Below are positions 19,880 to 34,519 of a stretch of DNA of 64,000 bases, piece by piece. This DNA comes from Trichomonas vaginalis G3 (lineage: Eukaryota > Parabasalia > Trichomonadida > Trichomonadidae): NCBI RefSeq assembly GCF_026262505.1, contig NC_067204.1:23343300-23407299 (forward strand), in the 5' to 3' direction. A program made the position numbers and the translations under genes. The notes below the pieces were generated by a model that did not search any database, was not told where the DNA came from, and worked only from the letters and a program-made list of their open reading frames with translations. Numbering within the stretch: position 1 is the first letter of the stretch; the number at the start of each line of letters is the position of its first letter.

Positions 19880-20560
19880 ATATAGGTAAATTGCCTCATC
19901 TAATGGGTGAATGTTGTCCATTGTACTGTTTCAGAGACATACTTGTATTTTTTCAACCAATACTTGTACTGTTTCAGACAAATACTGACTGTTTTAGCGA
20001 AAAGACTTGTTACCTTGTTATAAGAAACAATACTTGTACTTTTTCAGAAATTTCATAACTGAGCTGTGATTTTTGTTTGAGTCCAAGATAAATAATATTG
20101 AACAGAGATTGTACTGTTTTCAGAAATACTTTTACTTTTCTTCAGAACATATTGTACTTTTTCAGAACAAATTTCCCGTAAAAGCTCTCAATTTGATGAA
20201 AAAGAAAATTGTTTTATCTTAAGTTCTCCCTGAGAACCAAATGTTCTTGATTCAGAACAATATTTTTCTGTTTCCAGAACATATTATTTACTGTTACCAG
20301 AACAATACTTATATGTTTACAGAAACAATGATATTTGCACTTCTCAGAACAGAAACATATTCAGAACTGTTTCCAGAACAATATTTTGATGTTTCAGAAC
20401 AATAATTTGCACTGCTTCAGCAACAATACTCTTTCTCATCTAGCTTAACAGAAAACTTGTTTCACTTTTCATGATTCAGTCAATCATTTGTACTTTTTCG
20501 AGACAATACTTGACACTGCTTCACTGATCAAATCGTCTACGTCCCACAACCGATCCCTAT
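19880..20560. repeat. Degenerate ttcagaacaatacttgtact array
   Basis: About 25 noisy copies of a roughly 20-22-bp unit of the type gtttcagaacaatacttgtact. Unit length varies because of many small indels, so the underlying array may be far more regular than it appears. No gene. Confidence 0.65.
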
Positions 20561-20730
20561 TCCATCCCACGAAGAAAACTCGCGAAACTGAGAACACAAA
20601 CATCTCCTCTCAGCCAACCTCAGTCAGCAAGTAACCTCGAATTACTAACACAATTCCACCTCAAGTTACTACCAATTTCCACTCAAGGTTACTACCCCAC
20701 CACAAGTTCCCGAAACTACCCTCTCAGCCT

Positions 20731-21139
20731 ATGCCTTACTTCCCCACCCTTGGATGTTTTATGCAAAAACAACCTTGCCCACAATTCCTCAATCCAAGAC
20801 GAGACCAAGAGTTTCGAGGAATGTCTGAAACCGTTACGCAAAGAGTATTTGCTACTGCCCCAATGGAAGACGACAGGCTTTCAGTCTCTTTCCCTCAAAT
20901 CGCCGATTCGAACTCCGTACCCACAGATTCGTTCGTGACCGTGAAGACTACTTCAAGCAGTCTGAGAGACTCTTCATCCTACAACCATTTACAGTTGGAG
21001 CTCTCAAGAACATGCGCATTAACGGAAGGTCAGACACAGCTGGAGACCGCAAAAACAGACATTACTCGCAAGAGCAGTCGCAACTGGTCAAGACAAAGAC
21101 TGAGATAGTCGACTTCATTCTTGCCAGCTTGCCCATCAA
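20731..21139 (+). other. Less AT-rich open stretch, element A centre
   Basis: Noticeably richer in C and G than anything nearby, with protein-like reading in more than one frame. One piece reads ALKNMRINGRSDTAGDRKN and ends in a stop at about 21,139; another covers 20,731-21,108. It may be a gene of element A or of a passenger. No family recognised. Confidence 0.35.
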
Positions 21140-21409
21140 GTAAAAAAATTAAACAATTACAGTTAAACTTTTTACTCTTTCTTTTCTGAGTTTTTAGAGC
21201 TGGTTTCTCTTGTAGAAACCTTTTAGTACTCTTCCATGGTCATGTAATTGCGAATTTGGTACGAATTCCAGGTTCGTTGTTTTTTTGAACTTTACGTATG
21301 TAACGCTTCATCCTCCTCAGGGAAGTAAGCTAGCTAACATCTGACCAAGTTTTCTCGGTGACTCGGAGCTCATAAAATGTCACTTTTTTAAACGTTAAGT
21401 TTTTTAGTC

Positions 21410-21622
21410 TTATTTTACCCTTTGTTTACCTTTGTTTACCTTTGTTTGTTCAATGTAGTATTCGAAGTGCAATTTCTCCAAATTCTCTGTGTCGGATTCT
21501 TTCAGCATTTTCCAAGGTGTACCTGGAGAACTCAAAGAAGTGTCAAAGATACTGCCATGCTGCTCTTCTGAGTTCGTCGGGTATTTTTGTGGAAGTGTTG
21601 CATCCTTCGAGTTTTCGGACAT
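21410..21622 (-). CDS. Small Ser/Lys-rich frame, element A centre
   Basis: A 70-codon frame starting MSENSKDATLPQKYPTNSEE with a Lys-rich end. It starts just beside the palindromic spacer units at 21,640-21,720. Too short and composition-biased to assign. Confidence 0.3.
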   Translation of the reverse strand: MSENSKDATLPQKYPTNSEEQHGSIFDTSLSSPGTPWKMLKESDTENLEKLHFEYYIEQTKVNKGKQRVK

Positions 21623-21639
21623 GAAAAAATAACACTTTT

Positions 21640-21900
21640 TTCAGCAAAATATATTTTAGGTGAAGAGGTGAGATTTCACTCTTTTTTCACCTCTTTTTTC
21701 ACCTCATGAATTTTCATGATTTCATCGTAATGTTTTGTCAAACATGAACGTAAATGTTTTGTCGAAACTTCATCGTAATGAGCGTAAATCAGACAAAATA
21801 TATTTTAAGGTGAAGAGGTGAGATTTCACTCTTTTTTCACCTCTTTTTTCACCTCATGAATTTTCCCAAATAAAAAATAAAGTTGGTTTTTTAAAAAATA
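21640..21900. repeat. Palindromic spacer units and B-type satellite inside A
   Basis: Two copies of the aggtgaagaggtgaga/ttcacctc palindrome with flanking aaaatatatttt and catgaattttcatga. Between them is satellite of the element B type (aatgttttgtc, cgtaatgagcgtaaatcaga). This ties the centre of A to B. Confidence 0.7.
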
Positions 21901-24900
21901 TTTTTTTATTTTTATTGTAAAGAAATGTTAGCACAACAGCACCAAACCTTTAATCATGAACCCCAACTTCAATGTTAGTAGAGATGAAAAGCTTCATTTC
22001 CTTCTTCATATACTTGTCGAAACAGAAATCCAGAAAATAAGCAAGAATTTCAAGGAGATTTAGATTGCACTGCGAAAGATGAAACAAATGAACAGTATCT
22101 TTACGACATGCAGACATTATTGAACATCTACCTAAACTTCTGAAATCAACAACAAAAGCTTACATTCCAGAATTCGATGAAATAGGAAGTCAAAGCAACT
22201 GACTCAGTAGAAATAAAGAAGTTCATACGAAGGTTAATATGAGTTTTCTTGGATTTCATTGCAACCACAAAGTCATGGACAAAGATTGCGATATGGTATA
22301 TAAGAACATTCTCTGACATATACAAATTCGGGAGTTTATAAGACCTACGACAACTTTGTTCGTTAGTTTGCAAAATGTGTATGGCAGATAAGAGTATAAA
22401 GATAGAATTTTGGGTAGATAGTGGAATGAACAAAAAACCCGCAACTTTTGATTAAAGAGAGGCATTGACGCCTTAGTGTTATCAGTAAGTTTCAATGACA
22501 ATGCTAAAATAAGACCCGCAAATGTTCAAATGTAAAGCGCAATGAGGAAAATAACTACTCGTCAAAGAGATAGAACGTATTTGGCCGGAAAACGACTATG
22601 CTACTAAAGAAGAGAAGTAGAGAAAACGAGCAGAATAAAATATTAACATGTTAGCCATCTCGAAAAAAACTTATCCAACTGCTGACATATTGCGTTCTTC
22701 TAATCTGACTTCAAGAAAAGTATAAGTTCACGAAACTTTCGTATCTTAAAACATTCGATTGTACTACAGAAATTAATATGAAGCTACAAATGTTTAGGAT
22801 TTCAAATATCATCATACAATTCATGTAAACCGTTCATTGACTATATGTGATGCTGTAAAGAACTGAGTGAAAAACAGGTGAAAAAAGAGTGATGATTATC
22901 ACCTCTTCACCTAAAATATATTTTTGCTGAAAATGACAGTAAATTTCATGAAAATTTCTTCTAGGACCACGACTTTTACAGGGTAGCGCAAAAATCATGA
23001 AAATCTGAAAAAATAACAGTATATTTTGACAACTTAAACAAGTAATGTAGATAACTCTTATATTTTTCAAGCTTGACTTTTTACAATTTGACTTGTTCGC
23101 GTAATGTGAATTCTGACAATGAAGTATGAAGGCTTGTATGACTTTCTTACTTCTCCCATAGGTTCATGGTCTGTCAAACTTACCTGCCATGGATCTCTTT
23201 CATAAGTTCCCCATGAAAATCGTCTTCGACAACTCCAGGGAAAAGTAACAATGTCAGTAAGTATTCTTTTTAACATCCTTACTTAAACTCTTTGCGTCTG
23301 TACACAAATGACAAACAGAGACTGTTGAACGTGTCTGAGCTTCTTAAGAATTCGATCACATGCTGTTCTCATGTTCTTTAACAAAGGATGAGAAGCAAAG
23401 CATCTAGAAGAGAGACACCATTTGAGGGTAATGTCTTCCATCGCAAGATTGCAACTTTCTTCGAAAGATGTATTCTCTATTTTTTCTGTTTGTTTCTGAA
23501 GTGTTCCTTCTCTAATATTCCTCTGCATTCCTCATTTGGGTCTTAAAGCTCAGAATTTGACATATCATTTATAGCTCTGTAACTCTCAAAATCTTCTTTG
23601 TTACTTATTTATCCAATTAACAAACTCAAGTCTTTTATAGATACTTAACTAGACTTCTTATAATATCTTTTGAAACGAATATGAACGTTTGTCAAATTGA
23701 CCAAGTATTATACAAATGACTATAACTCATAGAAGGTTCTTCTCATCTAGTTCTTGGTGTGCAGCCTTTTAAGATATATGGAAGCTTACCCACAGCCAGG
23801 TGGTGCGATTAGACCTGTTTACATTCCTGAGAAATAAAACTTGTCATGCTATAGCTTTTATCTGAGCATTTCTAACTTCCTCTTGTTTGGTTTAAAACAT
23901 TTCTCAAATTTCTTGCAATGTCAGCAAACTTTTTTCTAACATATTTTTAGAAAAATTAAAATTTTTAATCTTTTGAAAATGTTAGCCATTTCCGCTATCT
24001 ATATTCGAGACAAGCTTTCGACAGCAAAACATCTGTCGACAGAAAAATCTTACCATAGTGTAAAACAGAAACGGTGAATTTTTACTAAAGTTTCTGTTTT
24101 CTGGAATTGACAAAACCATAAAACATTACATAAGAGCAGTCTTAAAATTTGTCAATGACAACTGTTGACAGAGATGACGCCGTGGAAAGATGAAGTTCCA
24201 ACAAAAGTCTTGAATGCAAAGAAGACATCAGCGCTGTTCTGAAGCTAAATAGAAAACAGAATAAGAAGAGCTTAAGGACAAAGACCTTTACAAAAATATG
24301 GTTTCTGAGAAAGTTTACATAACCCACCAGAGAAGAAGAAAGAAGAAGAGAAAAGAAAGAGTAAGAAAGTAGAATAGAAAGAAAGAACCTGACCAGTTCC
24401 AGAGAAAAAGAAATTTGACAATGTAAAAATAAAATTTTATTTTAGAACATTTTGGGTCCAATTCAATTGTTCTCTTCCTCTTTAGGCGCAAACAATGTTA
24501 GACTCATAAATCTTTTACCTCAACTTACCTGAACTTCAACTATGCTTAGATCTAATATTCAAGTCGTCTTCTTCTTTGGTTCATAAGTATAACAGTTGTA
24601 TGCTTTGCTTCTTTAAGGTTTGAAAGCCTTCTGCTCAAAAATTTCTCTTGACTGCTACAAACCTTCTATGTCTAAGCTTCCAATTTTCGCACCGATTTTT
24701 ATAGCCACAATAGCAAACTTAACTGGTTCGATTTACCAAAACTTTGTCAAATGATAAGACTTTTCCAAAATGGTAAGAAGTAAACATTCAAATAGCGAAT
24801 GGTAGTTCATTCTTTAAGTCCTGACCATGATATTTGTTTGACTGAAATATATTTCGTCATCTTTTCTATCGGATAAAAAATTATTTTTTTTTAAATTTTA

Positions 24901-27900
24901 TCAGAAAAATTTCTTTGTATATACGCGTTCGAACATCTAAAGACTTTGACATTTGCCAGAATGCTTCGTTTTAGATGTACTTGCTGCCATATAACCAGAC
25001 TCTTGACTAATACTGTTTATATGAATCGTAAAATGACCTTCATCTAAACACTCAAGTTAGTCTCATCTATAACAGTTCATAACACTCTTGTTTGCTTTCT
25101 AACAACGTTGTCTTTCTTCTGGTATTTGGTAATTTGTTTGGCATTAAACTTTGAAATATTCTAATGTCAGAAATATGAAACAAGTGGTTGTAAAAGTTAG
25201 TGTCAAATTTCTGCTATATCGTCAAAATATTTGTATCTTTCATATGAGAATGCTGATCGTTCTACAACTTACATATCTTCTGTCAATTTTCTACTTATCG
25301 AAACCGCGATTGTTTGAAACTATATGAAATTGCAGAAATTTTTCACAAACTCTTTGGTCTTTATACTTTTTTCAACAACTCCAACTTTGTCTGTTATAGG
25401 GGACCTCTTCAAAGACTCGGAGTTCAAAACTTATGTTGATGATACTCTATAACGTTGAAGTTATTTTGGCACTATAAGTTCATAATCTCATTGAAGAGTA
25501 ATTACGCAATGTTTTCTAAGTTTGTCATATTCGCGTATCGGAATAGCCCTCCTAACAGTTTTGCACAAATATCTGTAAGACAGATGTTCCTTACCTTCCT
25601 TGTTTTCCAATTACAATGATGAGGCAGTTTCATTTTTTAGCACTTGGATGTGTAAGATGTTTGCAAACCACATCAAGATATGACTCATAGGACTCTTTCG
25701 TTTCCTATTGCATATAATTTTCTTTGACATGTCTAACCAAGCTCTATAACATTTTGCTTTCCATTCTACTGTTCGTATTTATATCCAGTAAATAGATAAA
25801 AGTTTGGAGATGTGTAGACTTATACAACGAACTGAAAAATCTTTCAAGTTTTTGATACAATAAGGATATCCGCAAGCAATCTAACATCTTCATCCAACTT
25901 GTACGCTTTTTATTCTTCTAAGTTTTTGTCTACATTCTTGTTCTGAAACTATTTGTCTACTTGGTTTTGTATAAACAACATCCTTCTTCATGACATTAAC
26001 ATTTCTGGGGGCAGAGTCAACATAAATACTAAACGTTTCAAATTCTTCGACTGCTTTGTTATAGTCTCGAAATGACACATATTTCTGAATGCTTGGAAGT
26101 CATAAAAATCTGAAACATCTAATTCTGTACTTTTTATAAAAATAAAAAAAATATTTTTTTTTATTCTTGACTTTGTTTTGCATTTGTTGCATTTGTTGTT
26201 CTTGACTATTTCTGTTTGAAGTTGTTCTTGTAATTACAACTACTTTCACCAGTTGCATCTTCATTCGAAACTTCTGCCTTATTACAAATAACATAGGACA
26301 TTAAATAGTTTTACCAGGAAAAAGTTTGCTCACATCAATGTCAACGTTAATCTTGCCAAATGTTTGAGTTCACTAGTTTGAAATTCTGCAATTGATATGA
26401 AACAATAGGCAAACCACAGAGAAAGTATTGTTATACGCATAAGTATCTTGTGTGGTCATAATAGTTTTCTGTCGACATCTGAATAACACTTTGAACCTAG
26501 TTTGAAACAATATATTAAGATTGGGTGTGCTTAATGTCAATGGATAGACATTTCCTTGTATGACACCTTTTCCTGTTATAGAGAAACTGTGTGTAGTAAA
26601 CCAGAAATAATTTTGTATTATAGCTCCATATTGTTTATAGTAAACTCAGGTCGGATCATCCAAAACAGATAATGAAAACCTGCTCTAGTTGCAGCAATTT
26701 ACAATCCTCCTTAAAGTATTAAATAAGTCAACAAAACCTGTTGTGGTATATCTGAGTAAGATCTTCAAAGGAAGTATTTTTTTCCATCTCACAAAATAGT
26801 CTTCTGGTGTCAAAGACAAAAACAGCTTAGTGTCATTGTGTTTAAGGTTAGTTTAACAATATCGTCCTTGAGACTTTTGTAAGTTTGTGTTATAGAATTA
26901 TAGACTCGGAGGGTTTTTAAGTCGTAATAGTATAAACCTTATGTTCCTTCTGCCAGTCTTACTTAGCAAATAGAAGTGTGTTTAAATGAAATGTTGGTTC
27001 CGTCAAATAAATTTTTTATACGTCTGGTTGAAACTATATTTTAAGTTCAACGTTCTCACATCTTTCATATACGTAATCTTCATACATATGATTATATAAA
27101 CCACAGCAACTAACGTCGGGTTCTATGTTCTTGTCTTTATATCGTCTGCCTCTGTCAAAAGTTCAATTAGTTCTTCAAAACTTTCATGAGTGCAATGACA
27201 TATAGTTCATTTTACCAGGTTGTGTTCGACCAAGTTTAAACATTATACCTAAATTCCTAAATCTTCTCCTGAGTTCTGAAGTTGTTTTTCAGTTGCTTGG
27301 TAGTTTCGTTTCGAATAATCTGCAACGAACTTAAGTCTTGCTAATTCAGTATGTTGTTGTTCTTTTACAGGAACAATGTATACCATCTTCGTCTTCGTAT
27401 GGTTTCCCATTCAACATCTCTTTTTTGAAGCATTGACAACACACTTTGACTGTTTGTTTGAGTTGGTGAAATTTAACTTCAACATCTTGCAATGCGACCA
27501 TTAAACTTTTTAAACACTTACGCTTTCATATTTTCGGAAATTGACATTTTCACTTTAGAATAAAATAAGATGGACGTATTTGAGTATTCTCTTCAATTGA
27601 AGCAGAACAAAGTTTACACACACAAAACAAACAAGTTCATTGAGCAGAGTAGTTCATTTACACAACATGGAAAAATGTTATAGAATAGCAAGTCCTTGCT
27701 GAACCAAAATATTTCATAAAGCAAAGAAAGTTGGTAAACCGAATGGGTGAAAGTTTATGAACACAGACCAAAAAATCAATCCTTATACAAAAAACTGACA
27801 ATTTCTAAAGGTAAGTGTTATATACATATATGTCAACTGCTACTGTGTCAATATTGACGTGAGAGAAGTCAGTTCAAAAGACAACATTACCTGCTGCTGC

Positions 27901-30900
27901 CAAAATTCTGCTCGATGAATCTTGTCTTATACTACAATCTTGAGGATCTTCCCACAGGTTTCAATATCGAAGAATTTTCAAAAGAGCATTCTTCGGAAAG
28001 TGCTATTGGTTTTGTAAACTTCTTGCTTTCAATTCATCTGGACCGTCTCTGTCACCAGTATATTATTTGAACTGTACCAACAGTTAAATACCACACCATA
28101 AAGTCTTCTGAGTCAGCAAATGGAATGCCAAGCCAAAAGTTTGAACGGTTCCATTTGTATATTTGAGTTTTGAGCTCGTATGGTCCATACTTTCACATAT
28201 GCATAATAAATCACTTTTCATTTCAGGTTTAATGGTTGTTTGAGTTGTTGTTAAAGTTATAAGCACTAATGTCAAGGTTGTATGACCCTCATATCCTCAA
28301 CTGTAGAATTATTCTCTTCTTATAGTATTTGCCATCTATGTTTAATATGATATTAATACCAGGGTTGTAGAAGCAAGAATAGTCATTTATAGTTCGTCTG
28401 AACAGTACAAACATAGTTATCTGCTGTTCATTGCAGTTGTTAATGCAATATCTGTTCTTGCACCTGTCAGAACTTTGGTTTCCCAATTCACCTGCAAAGT
28501 CTTTGACAATTATTTGGTGTATAGTTGGAAACTATGAAACTGGCAATATACTTGGCAGCTAAAGCATTTGAAATATCTGGGTCCAAACATATAGACTGCA
28601 GTCTCTTTCTTTCTCTTGGCATTCAAACTGTTCGGCATGTTGAACTTAATGGTCCCAAGCATCTCCAGCAAGCATTGAAATAATAGTTTTTACTTCAGTT
28701 GTTGAGGTTGAGAAATCCAAAGCTAAGGTCAACTTTTGTTTTGGCAAAAGTGGCGAATGACATTCTTATTTGTTCCCACTCTTCGTAAGAGTGAATGGGT
28801 CTTGTGTTTCAATGAAAGTATTTTGCTTGGAAAGTAAGTTCGATAGAAATTTTTCCTGCCAGTTTGGCAAGTATCTCTAAAAACCTGAATATGAGAAGAT
28901 GGACAAAGGAACTCTAAGTTTCAGTTTACTTGTTACTGTCTGATGCAGTTGTCCAAGAAGTTTATACATAAAAACTCCTGGAACGTTAGGTCAAAGTCTT
29001 CTTATTCTCTCAATAGTTTCATACTGGTCTGGTTTGTTTCTCTAGCTTGTGTTGTACTGAGTTCTCAAGCAACCTTCTAGTTTGCCCATGTTATGTTTAT
29101 GAACTAAGTCCAGAGTAGAATATATCATATATCCATGAAAACTTCTGTAGCATATTGGTATCCGACATAGAAAATCCATTGTAAAACACCTTTCTTGTCA
29201 GACAACTTGGGCAGAATTTTATTTCAATGTCTTGTTCACGATTAAGAAAGAGTTGTCAATAAAATAATATGAAACTGTCGCAAGAATATCTACTGTTGTT
29301 GAAGAACGTTCTCCAAACTCACTCTTTCATAAGGAAACAGCAGTTGTATATTAATCCAGAATATTATCTGACCTTCTAATGGCATTGTCGCATTCGTTAT
29401 ACCATTCGGAAACATTTCCCATTCATAGCATCCAAAACTGTTGGCGTTATACTTCTGAGGCGCGTAACATTTCATATGAGTAAAAATAATAGAATATTGG
29501 ATTTATATGTATTAATAGAACCCACGTGGACCCAAGCTTTACTTTCTTCCTGACTGAGTTTTAATCTCTTCTTTTTTCCTTCATTGCCTCTGCTGAAAGT
29601 TGTTGCAGTCTCTGATTATGTTCATCTAGTATGTTGGCCAAAATTCCCATGTCTTTTCTTCTTGCTCTTCGCCCTCTCATGTAATCCATATCCTAGAGAA
29701 GAGTTTGTACGATGTTTGTATTTGAGTCTTCGCGTATTGTTTGCATGACTCTTCCTGAGTTTCGTTCAACTCTTCAACAGTGCCTCTCCATAATGGAATA
29801 AGGTCGCTACCAATATATGTTTTTGTATCCATTCTGGTTTTCTATTTCATGTTCGCCAATTATAATCTTTTGTGATGGGAAAGCTTTTACCCAATCTTTT
29901 CAGTCTTGCGTCGTTTTTTCTGTAAGTTGGTTTTATTTTGTCGAGAAACATGTTTTCATACTAACATTTCATTTGGTATGTCACTTGAGTTTTTACTTAT
30001 ATTTCACTCCTCTCGTTCATCTGTCTGCAAGTAAGTTTTTTATGACATTTTTAAACTTTCGTTTGCAAGTCTGTAACAATAGGTTCTCTTCCTTCTATCC
30101 TCCTAACATTTCTTCTAAACTGCTTCACCAATATACCATCTCTATGTTGTGTAGTTCTTTTTGAGATAAGATGTTCTAGAACCGTCAGGTGTTATATTTC
30201 CATCAGCCATCTGTCATTTCATAACTTGTCCAAAATATCTGCACTTTTCATATCTTTTCAATGGCATTAAGCCGCGTTAACTAAATACCAGCTATATCTG
30301 GTTCACCCATTTGACTTCCCATTGCGTCTTACAACTTCTTGAATGAGGTTGTAAGTTATGACCACACTATCTGGATAGCTTTTGAACCCCATCTCATTGT
30401 AGTCCATCGTCCTGCCAGAAACAAAAAAGTATTTGTTTCCATCTTGTTAGTTTCTGAATGAACTTTAAATCAATGTTTTCATTTCTCATATTGTCTTTCT
30501 TGAATTTAACCTTTATTTTCACCGAGTTTCATCGAAGATTGAACGTTAAATCTCGTAAGTAAAAATGGTTTGTTGTATGTTGTGTACATTTTCTTCCAGT
30601 TATTTCCATTCTATGCTGAATTATTTTCATCTGGTGTGGAGTCTTTTGTTATTGGCAATTCATTTTTCGATTATTCTCTACTATGTCTAGCCGAATTTTT
30701 CTTAGACTCTTTGAAATTATTCCATATTCTCCGCATACCTTTGTTTGAAGGGTCAAGAATTTTTCGCTGTTTCCAATCTGTCATCTAGTCTGTGAGGTTA
30801 GTTCCAAGAGGATTGTTCGTTCCTCAGCTCTTCTAGTGTTGTTGCTGAAACTATTCTTCCATGTCTGTTGTATCTGAAACTAGTTCTTCTTCTGTGAGTT

Positions 30901-33900
30901 TATTTGTACCTCAATACTCTGTGCATTTCATATATTCCGAGCCTTTCTAAAACCATTTCCCTATCTACTCTATCCGCATTCATAAGCTTTTTTTTCTTTT
31001 CTGATTCCGTCTTCTATTTTTTAACGCGTTTCATTGACGATAAGTTGAATTGTTCATTTGCCTTGACATCAATAATATCTCGTATACAATTCATCCATTG
31101 TCTTGGATGATATGCTAATTAAATCAGTATCCCTTAGCGAGCTTGTAATTTCCCAGGTTTGAGATTATATCAGTTCTTGGTCTGACCATTAAAGCTAAAA
31201 TAGTTCGGGTTCCAGTAGTTTCCATCCTTGAATAACTTTCCTGATAGCTCTTATATCGTCACTTAAAGTCAAACATATGGGAACCACACCTCTTCTTATA
31301 AGCCATTTTTATAGAATCTTGGGTTCCTTGTTCTCTCCTACTTCTTTTATGTTCCTTGTCTCTAGTTGTTGTGTTTTTGTGCGCGGTTTGAAACTGGTTG
31401 GTCTCTTGCTGATCTGTTGTTGTTTGGTTGTTGTCTGGTTTGACGTGTGGTTGTTGTGATGCTTGTTTCGCTGTGTCCATTGACAGATGTTAAATAGCCT
31501 TCTAGTATTCCTGTGCAGTTGCTTTCATTTGGAGGTTTTTGTGATGCGGTATATTATGTATGTGTCACATCTGGCACATTTGTCATCTGCAGACTAATGT
31601 CTCTACCTGACTTTTTCAGTTTTTTAAGTAAAGCATCTTAATGCTCTTGTTTTGTCTGTTTTCTAACTCTTTTTAATTGACTTTTACTCACAACAGTATG
31701 CTTACGTGAGTCATAATGCTACTTTGAACTGCCTGTCTCTTGCTGCATCTGTTATTTTTCTTCATATTTTGTGCATACTTCTTTTAACTCTTTTGCGAAA
31801 CCTCAGCTTTCAGTTTTTCTGTCCAGATAGAAGTCGTTCCACCTTGTGTATTCCTTAGCTATTGAGAGCTTCCGAGGCGTCTGTAATCTACAAGTCAGCA
31901 TTTGTTATGATTGTTCATTTGTAACTGTCTTCATCGCTTGTATTTATTTGTTTCCTAGTTACCCTTGATTGCGAGTTGGGCGCCTTTACTTGCGCTTGGT
32001 GCATCTAAGCTCAGTCTGTTAGCTTTTAATATTTTGTGGCGCCTTTCTCATTGCAACTTTCTGCATGCTGCGTCTTGTTATTTTTACTTTCTTGTAGCTA
32101 GTTTTATACTGTATGTTTGTGTTTTTGCAACTGTTAAATAGTTTTCTTCGCTTTACAGTTTGCTTCAAAACTTCTTTATAGATTAATCTCTATTATCCAT
32201 ACTAATGTCTTTAGGGCTTTTTGTCTTGTATCTCTTCCAGTTTTCATGTATTTGTATATTGGTAGTATGGTTATTGGTGTTTTCAAAGTTTAATGACATC
32301 TGTTCATTTCGCTTATTGTACTTTGCTGCTTTTATCTGACCTTTTTTTGCATATTCCTCTAGTACTTAGTTCTTTCGTTGTTCTTCTTTCATCTTATTTC
32401 TCTACGTTTTTACAGCTCATTGAAGTTTTTGGTTCTTTGCTTTATATTATCTAGGTTCTTTTCGTATTTCACCTTATTCTGTTTCTGTAATGTTCTATGG
32501 TTTGACTTTTTACATCTGATATTGATTTATTGTTGAGTGAACTCAAATCATCTTGAACTTGAGGTGTTTTATATTTGTGTCCGTCTGCAAGCTGCCACCA
32601 TTTAGCCTTGTCTCATTTCCTGACTAAAAAGTTGCGCTCTCTTAAAACTCCACTTCCTTTCGACCAAAAAATCTCGGTTTTAACACATAGGATTGCTGAC
32701 ATTTGTGGCAACATGAAGTTGTGGTACATTCATATTTGTATTTGGCAACTGTTTTTTTGTGTGTCTACTTTTTATCTATTGGATGTTTCATGACTCTCTT
32801 CCTCTTATGGGTATGATTCTTACGTAGCTTACAGTGGCAATTTTATAGTGATAGTTAAAAAAGCTGGTCTTTTGGACAGGTTTCTTAATATTGTGACTTC
32901 TTCGTATAAAACTTTGTTTGAGACTCTTCGTAAATGATGTAAATGACCCAAAATATATTTTAGGGTAGAAGGGGTATATCTAACACTCTTTTCTAACCTC
33001 TTTTCTAACCTCTTGAATTTTCATTGAACTGTTCTTCTGTATAATGTTTTGTCAAGACTTCTGTCGTATAAAGACTTTGATTTGAACTTTATTCTAAAAG
33101 ACTTTTGAGACATTCTTCGAATGACCAAAAATATATTTTAGGTAGAAGTGGTGATATCTCACACTCTTTTCTACCTCTTTTCTACTCTCATTGAATTTTC
33201 ATGATTTTTCGTAAAGAGCTTTTTGGTTAACTTCTTCGTAATGCTTGTGTTGAGACTTCTTCGTAAGACTATTGGTGAGACTTCTTCTTCGAAAGACTTT
33301 TTTGAATTTCTCGTAAATGACAGCCTATAGTATATTTGTTGTGTAAATTCTCTCCATCTGATAAATTATCTAAGGATGAGGTAGAAAAGATTAAAAAGAG
33401 GTTATAGTATACTCTTCTTCACCCGTAAAATATTATTCTTTTGTTAACATTTATGAAAATTCTGTTTAAAGGGGTAGAAAAGAGGTTTAGAAAAGACGGT
33501 TAGAATACCCTTACCATAATCTAAAATATATTTTTGTGTGGTATAATTTCATAGATAATCTAATGATGGGGTAGACAAATTGACGGTAGAAAGAGGTTAT
33601 AAATATATCCCTTTCTACCCTAATATTATATTTTGTTTAAATGTAGTAATTTCATGTATGAATTCAAGAGTAAAAGAGGTTGAAAAAGAGTTTAGATATA
33701 CCTTCTTACCCTTTAAAAATTAATTTTTGGTTAATTATTACATAATAATTCAAGAGAGGTAGCAAAAGATGGTTAGAAAAGATGTTATGATTTACCCTTT
33801 ACCTAAAATATTTTTTTCGGTGTAATTTCTATGATATTTCAAGTAGTTGTAATGAGGTTAGAAAATGAGGGTTAGAGATACCCTTCTACTCGTAAAATAT

Positions 33901-34519
33901 ATTTTTGAGTTGTAATATTCATGAAACTTCGAGTAAAATGAGACATAGGTTTTTATCACATCCTTCTCCGTTTATAGATTTCTATCTCAGTATTCTAAGA
34001 ATCTTTCGGTGCTCAGAGGGCACGAGAGTGCCTGTGCAGCTCCACTTGCCTTTTTTTGGTTTTTTTTTTGGTTTTGTTTTTTTTTTATATGAATTACTAT
34101 ATTAATTCTACTAGTACCCATCATAAAATATTTACTTTTACAACTTGAGTAATTAATCTGACTTATTACCTTATAAAAGTAGACTTTATGTTTTGATAAA
34201 AATATAGAAATTATAATGCTATGGTTGGAAAAATAATGCCCAATCAATTATGATAATTGAAAATAGTCAACAAATTGTATATTATAAAAACATCATAAAT
34301 GTTTTATAAATTTTAAACAGTTAATAAATTGGCAAAATTGTGTAATACATTAATTATACTATCATACTTACAATACATTCATATTTGTAATGTTAACTTT
34401 TTTTATAAATAAATTTATAATAAATAATATGTAATTCCCAAAAATAAAATCTGAAATTCAGGACGCTAGTTAGTCATTATATTTTCATTTTGTTTCTTAT
34501 GTTTTGTTTCTTCTTCTTC

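Larger units (their letters stand above)
19300..22290. other. Non-mirrored centre of the first palindrome
   Basis: The two flanks are reverse complements but this centre is not. It holds degraded-looking sequence on the left (19,300-19,880), a low-complexity array (19,880-20,560), a short Pro/Thr-codon-rich repeat (20,620-20,720), a less AT-rich open stretch (20,731-21,139), one small minus-strand frame (21,410-21,622), palindromic spacer units (21,640-21,860) and plus-strand gene pieces from 21,925. Quality appears poor throughout. Confidence 0.6.
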
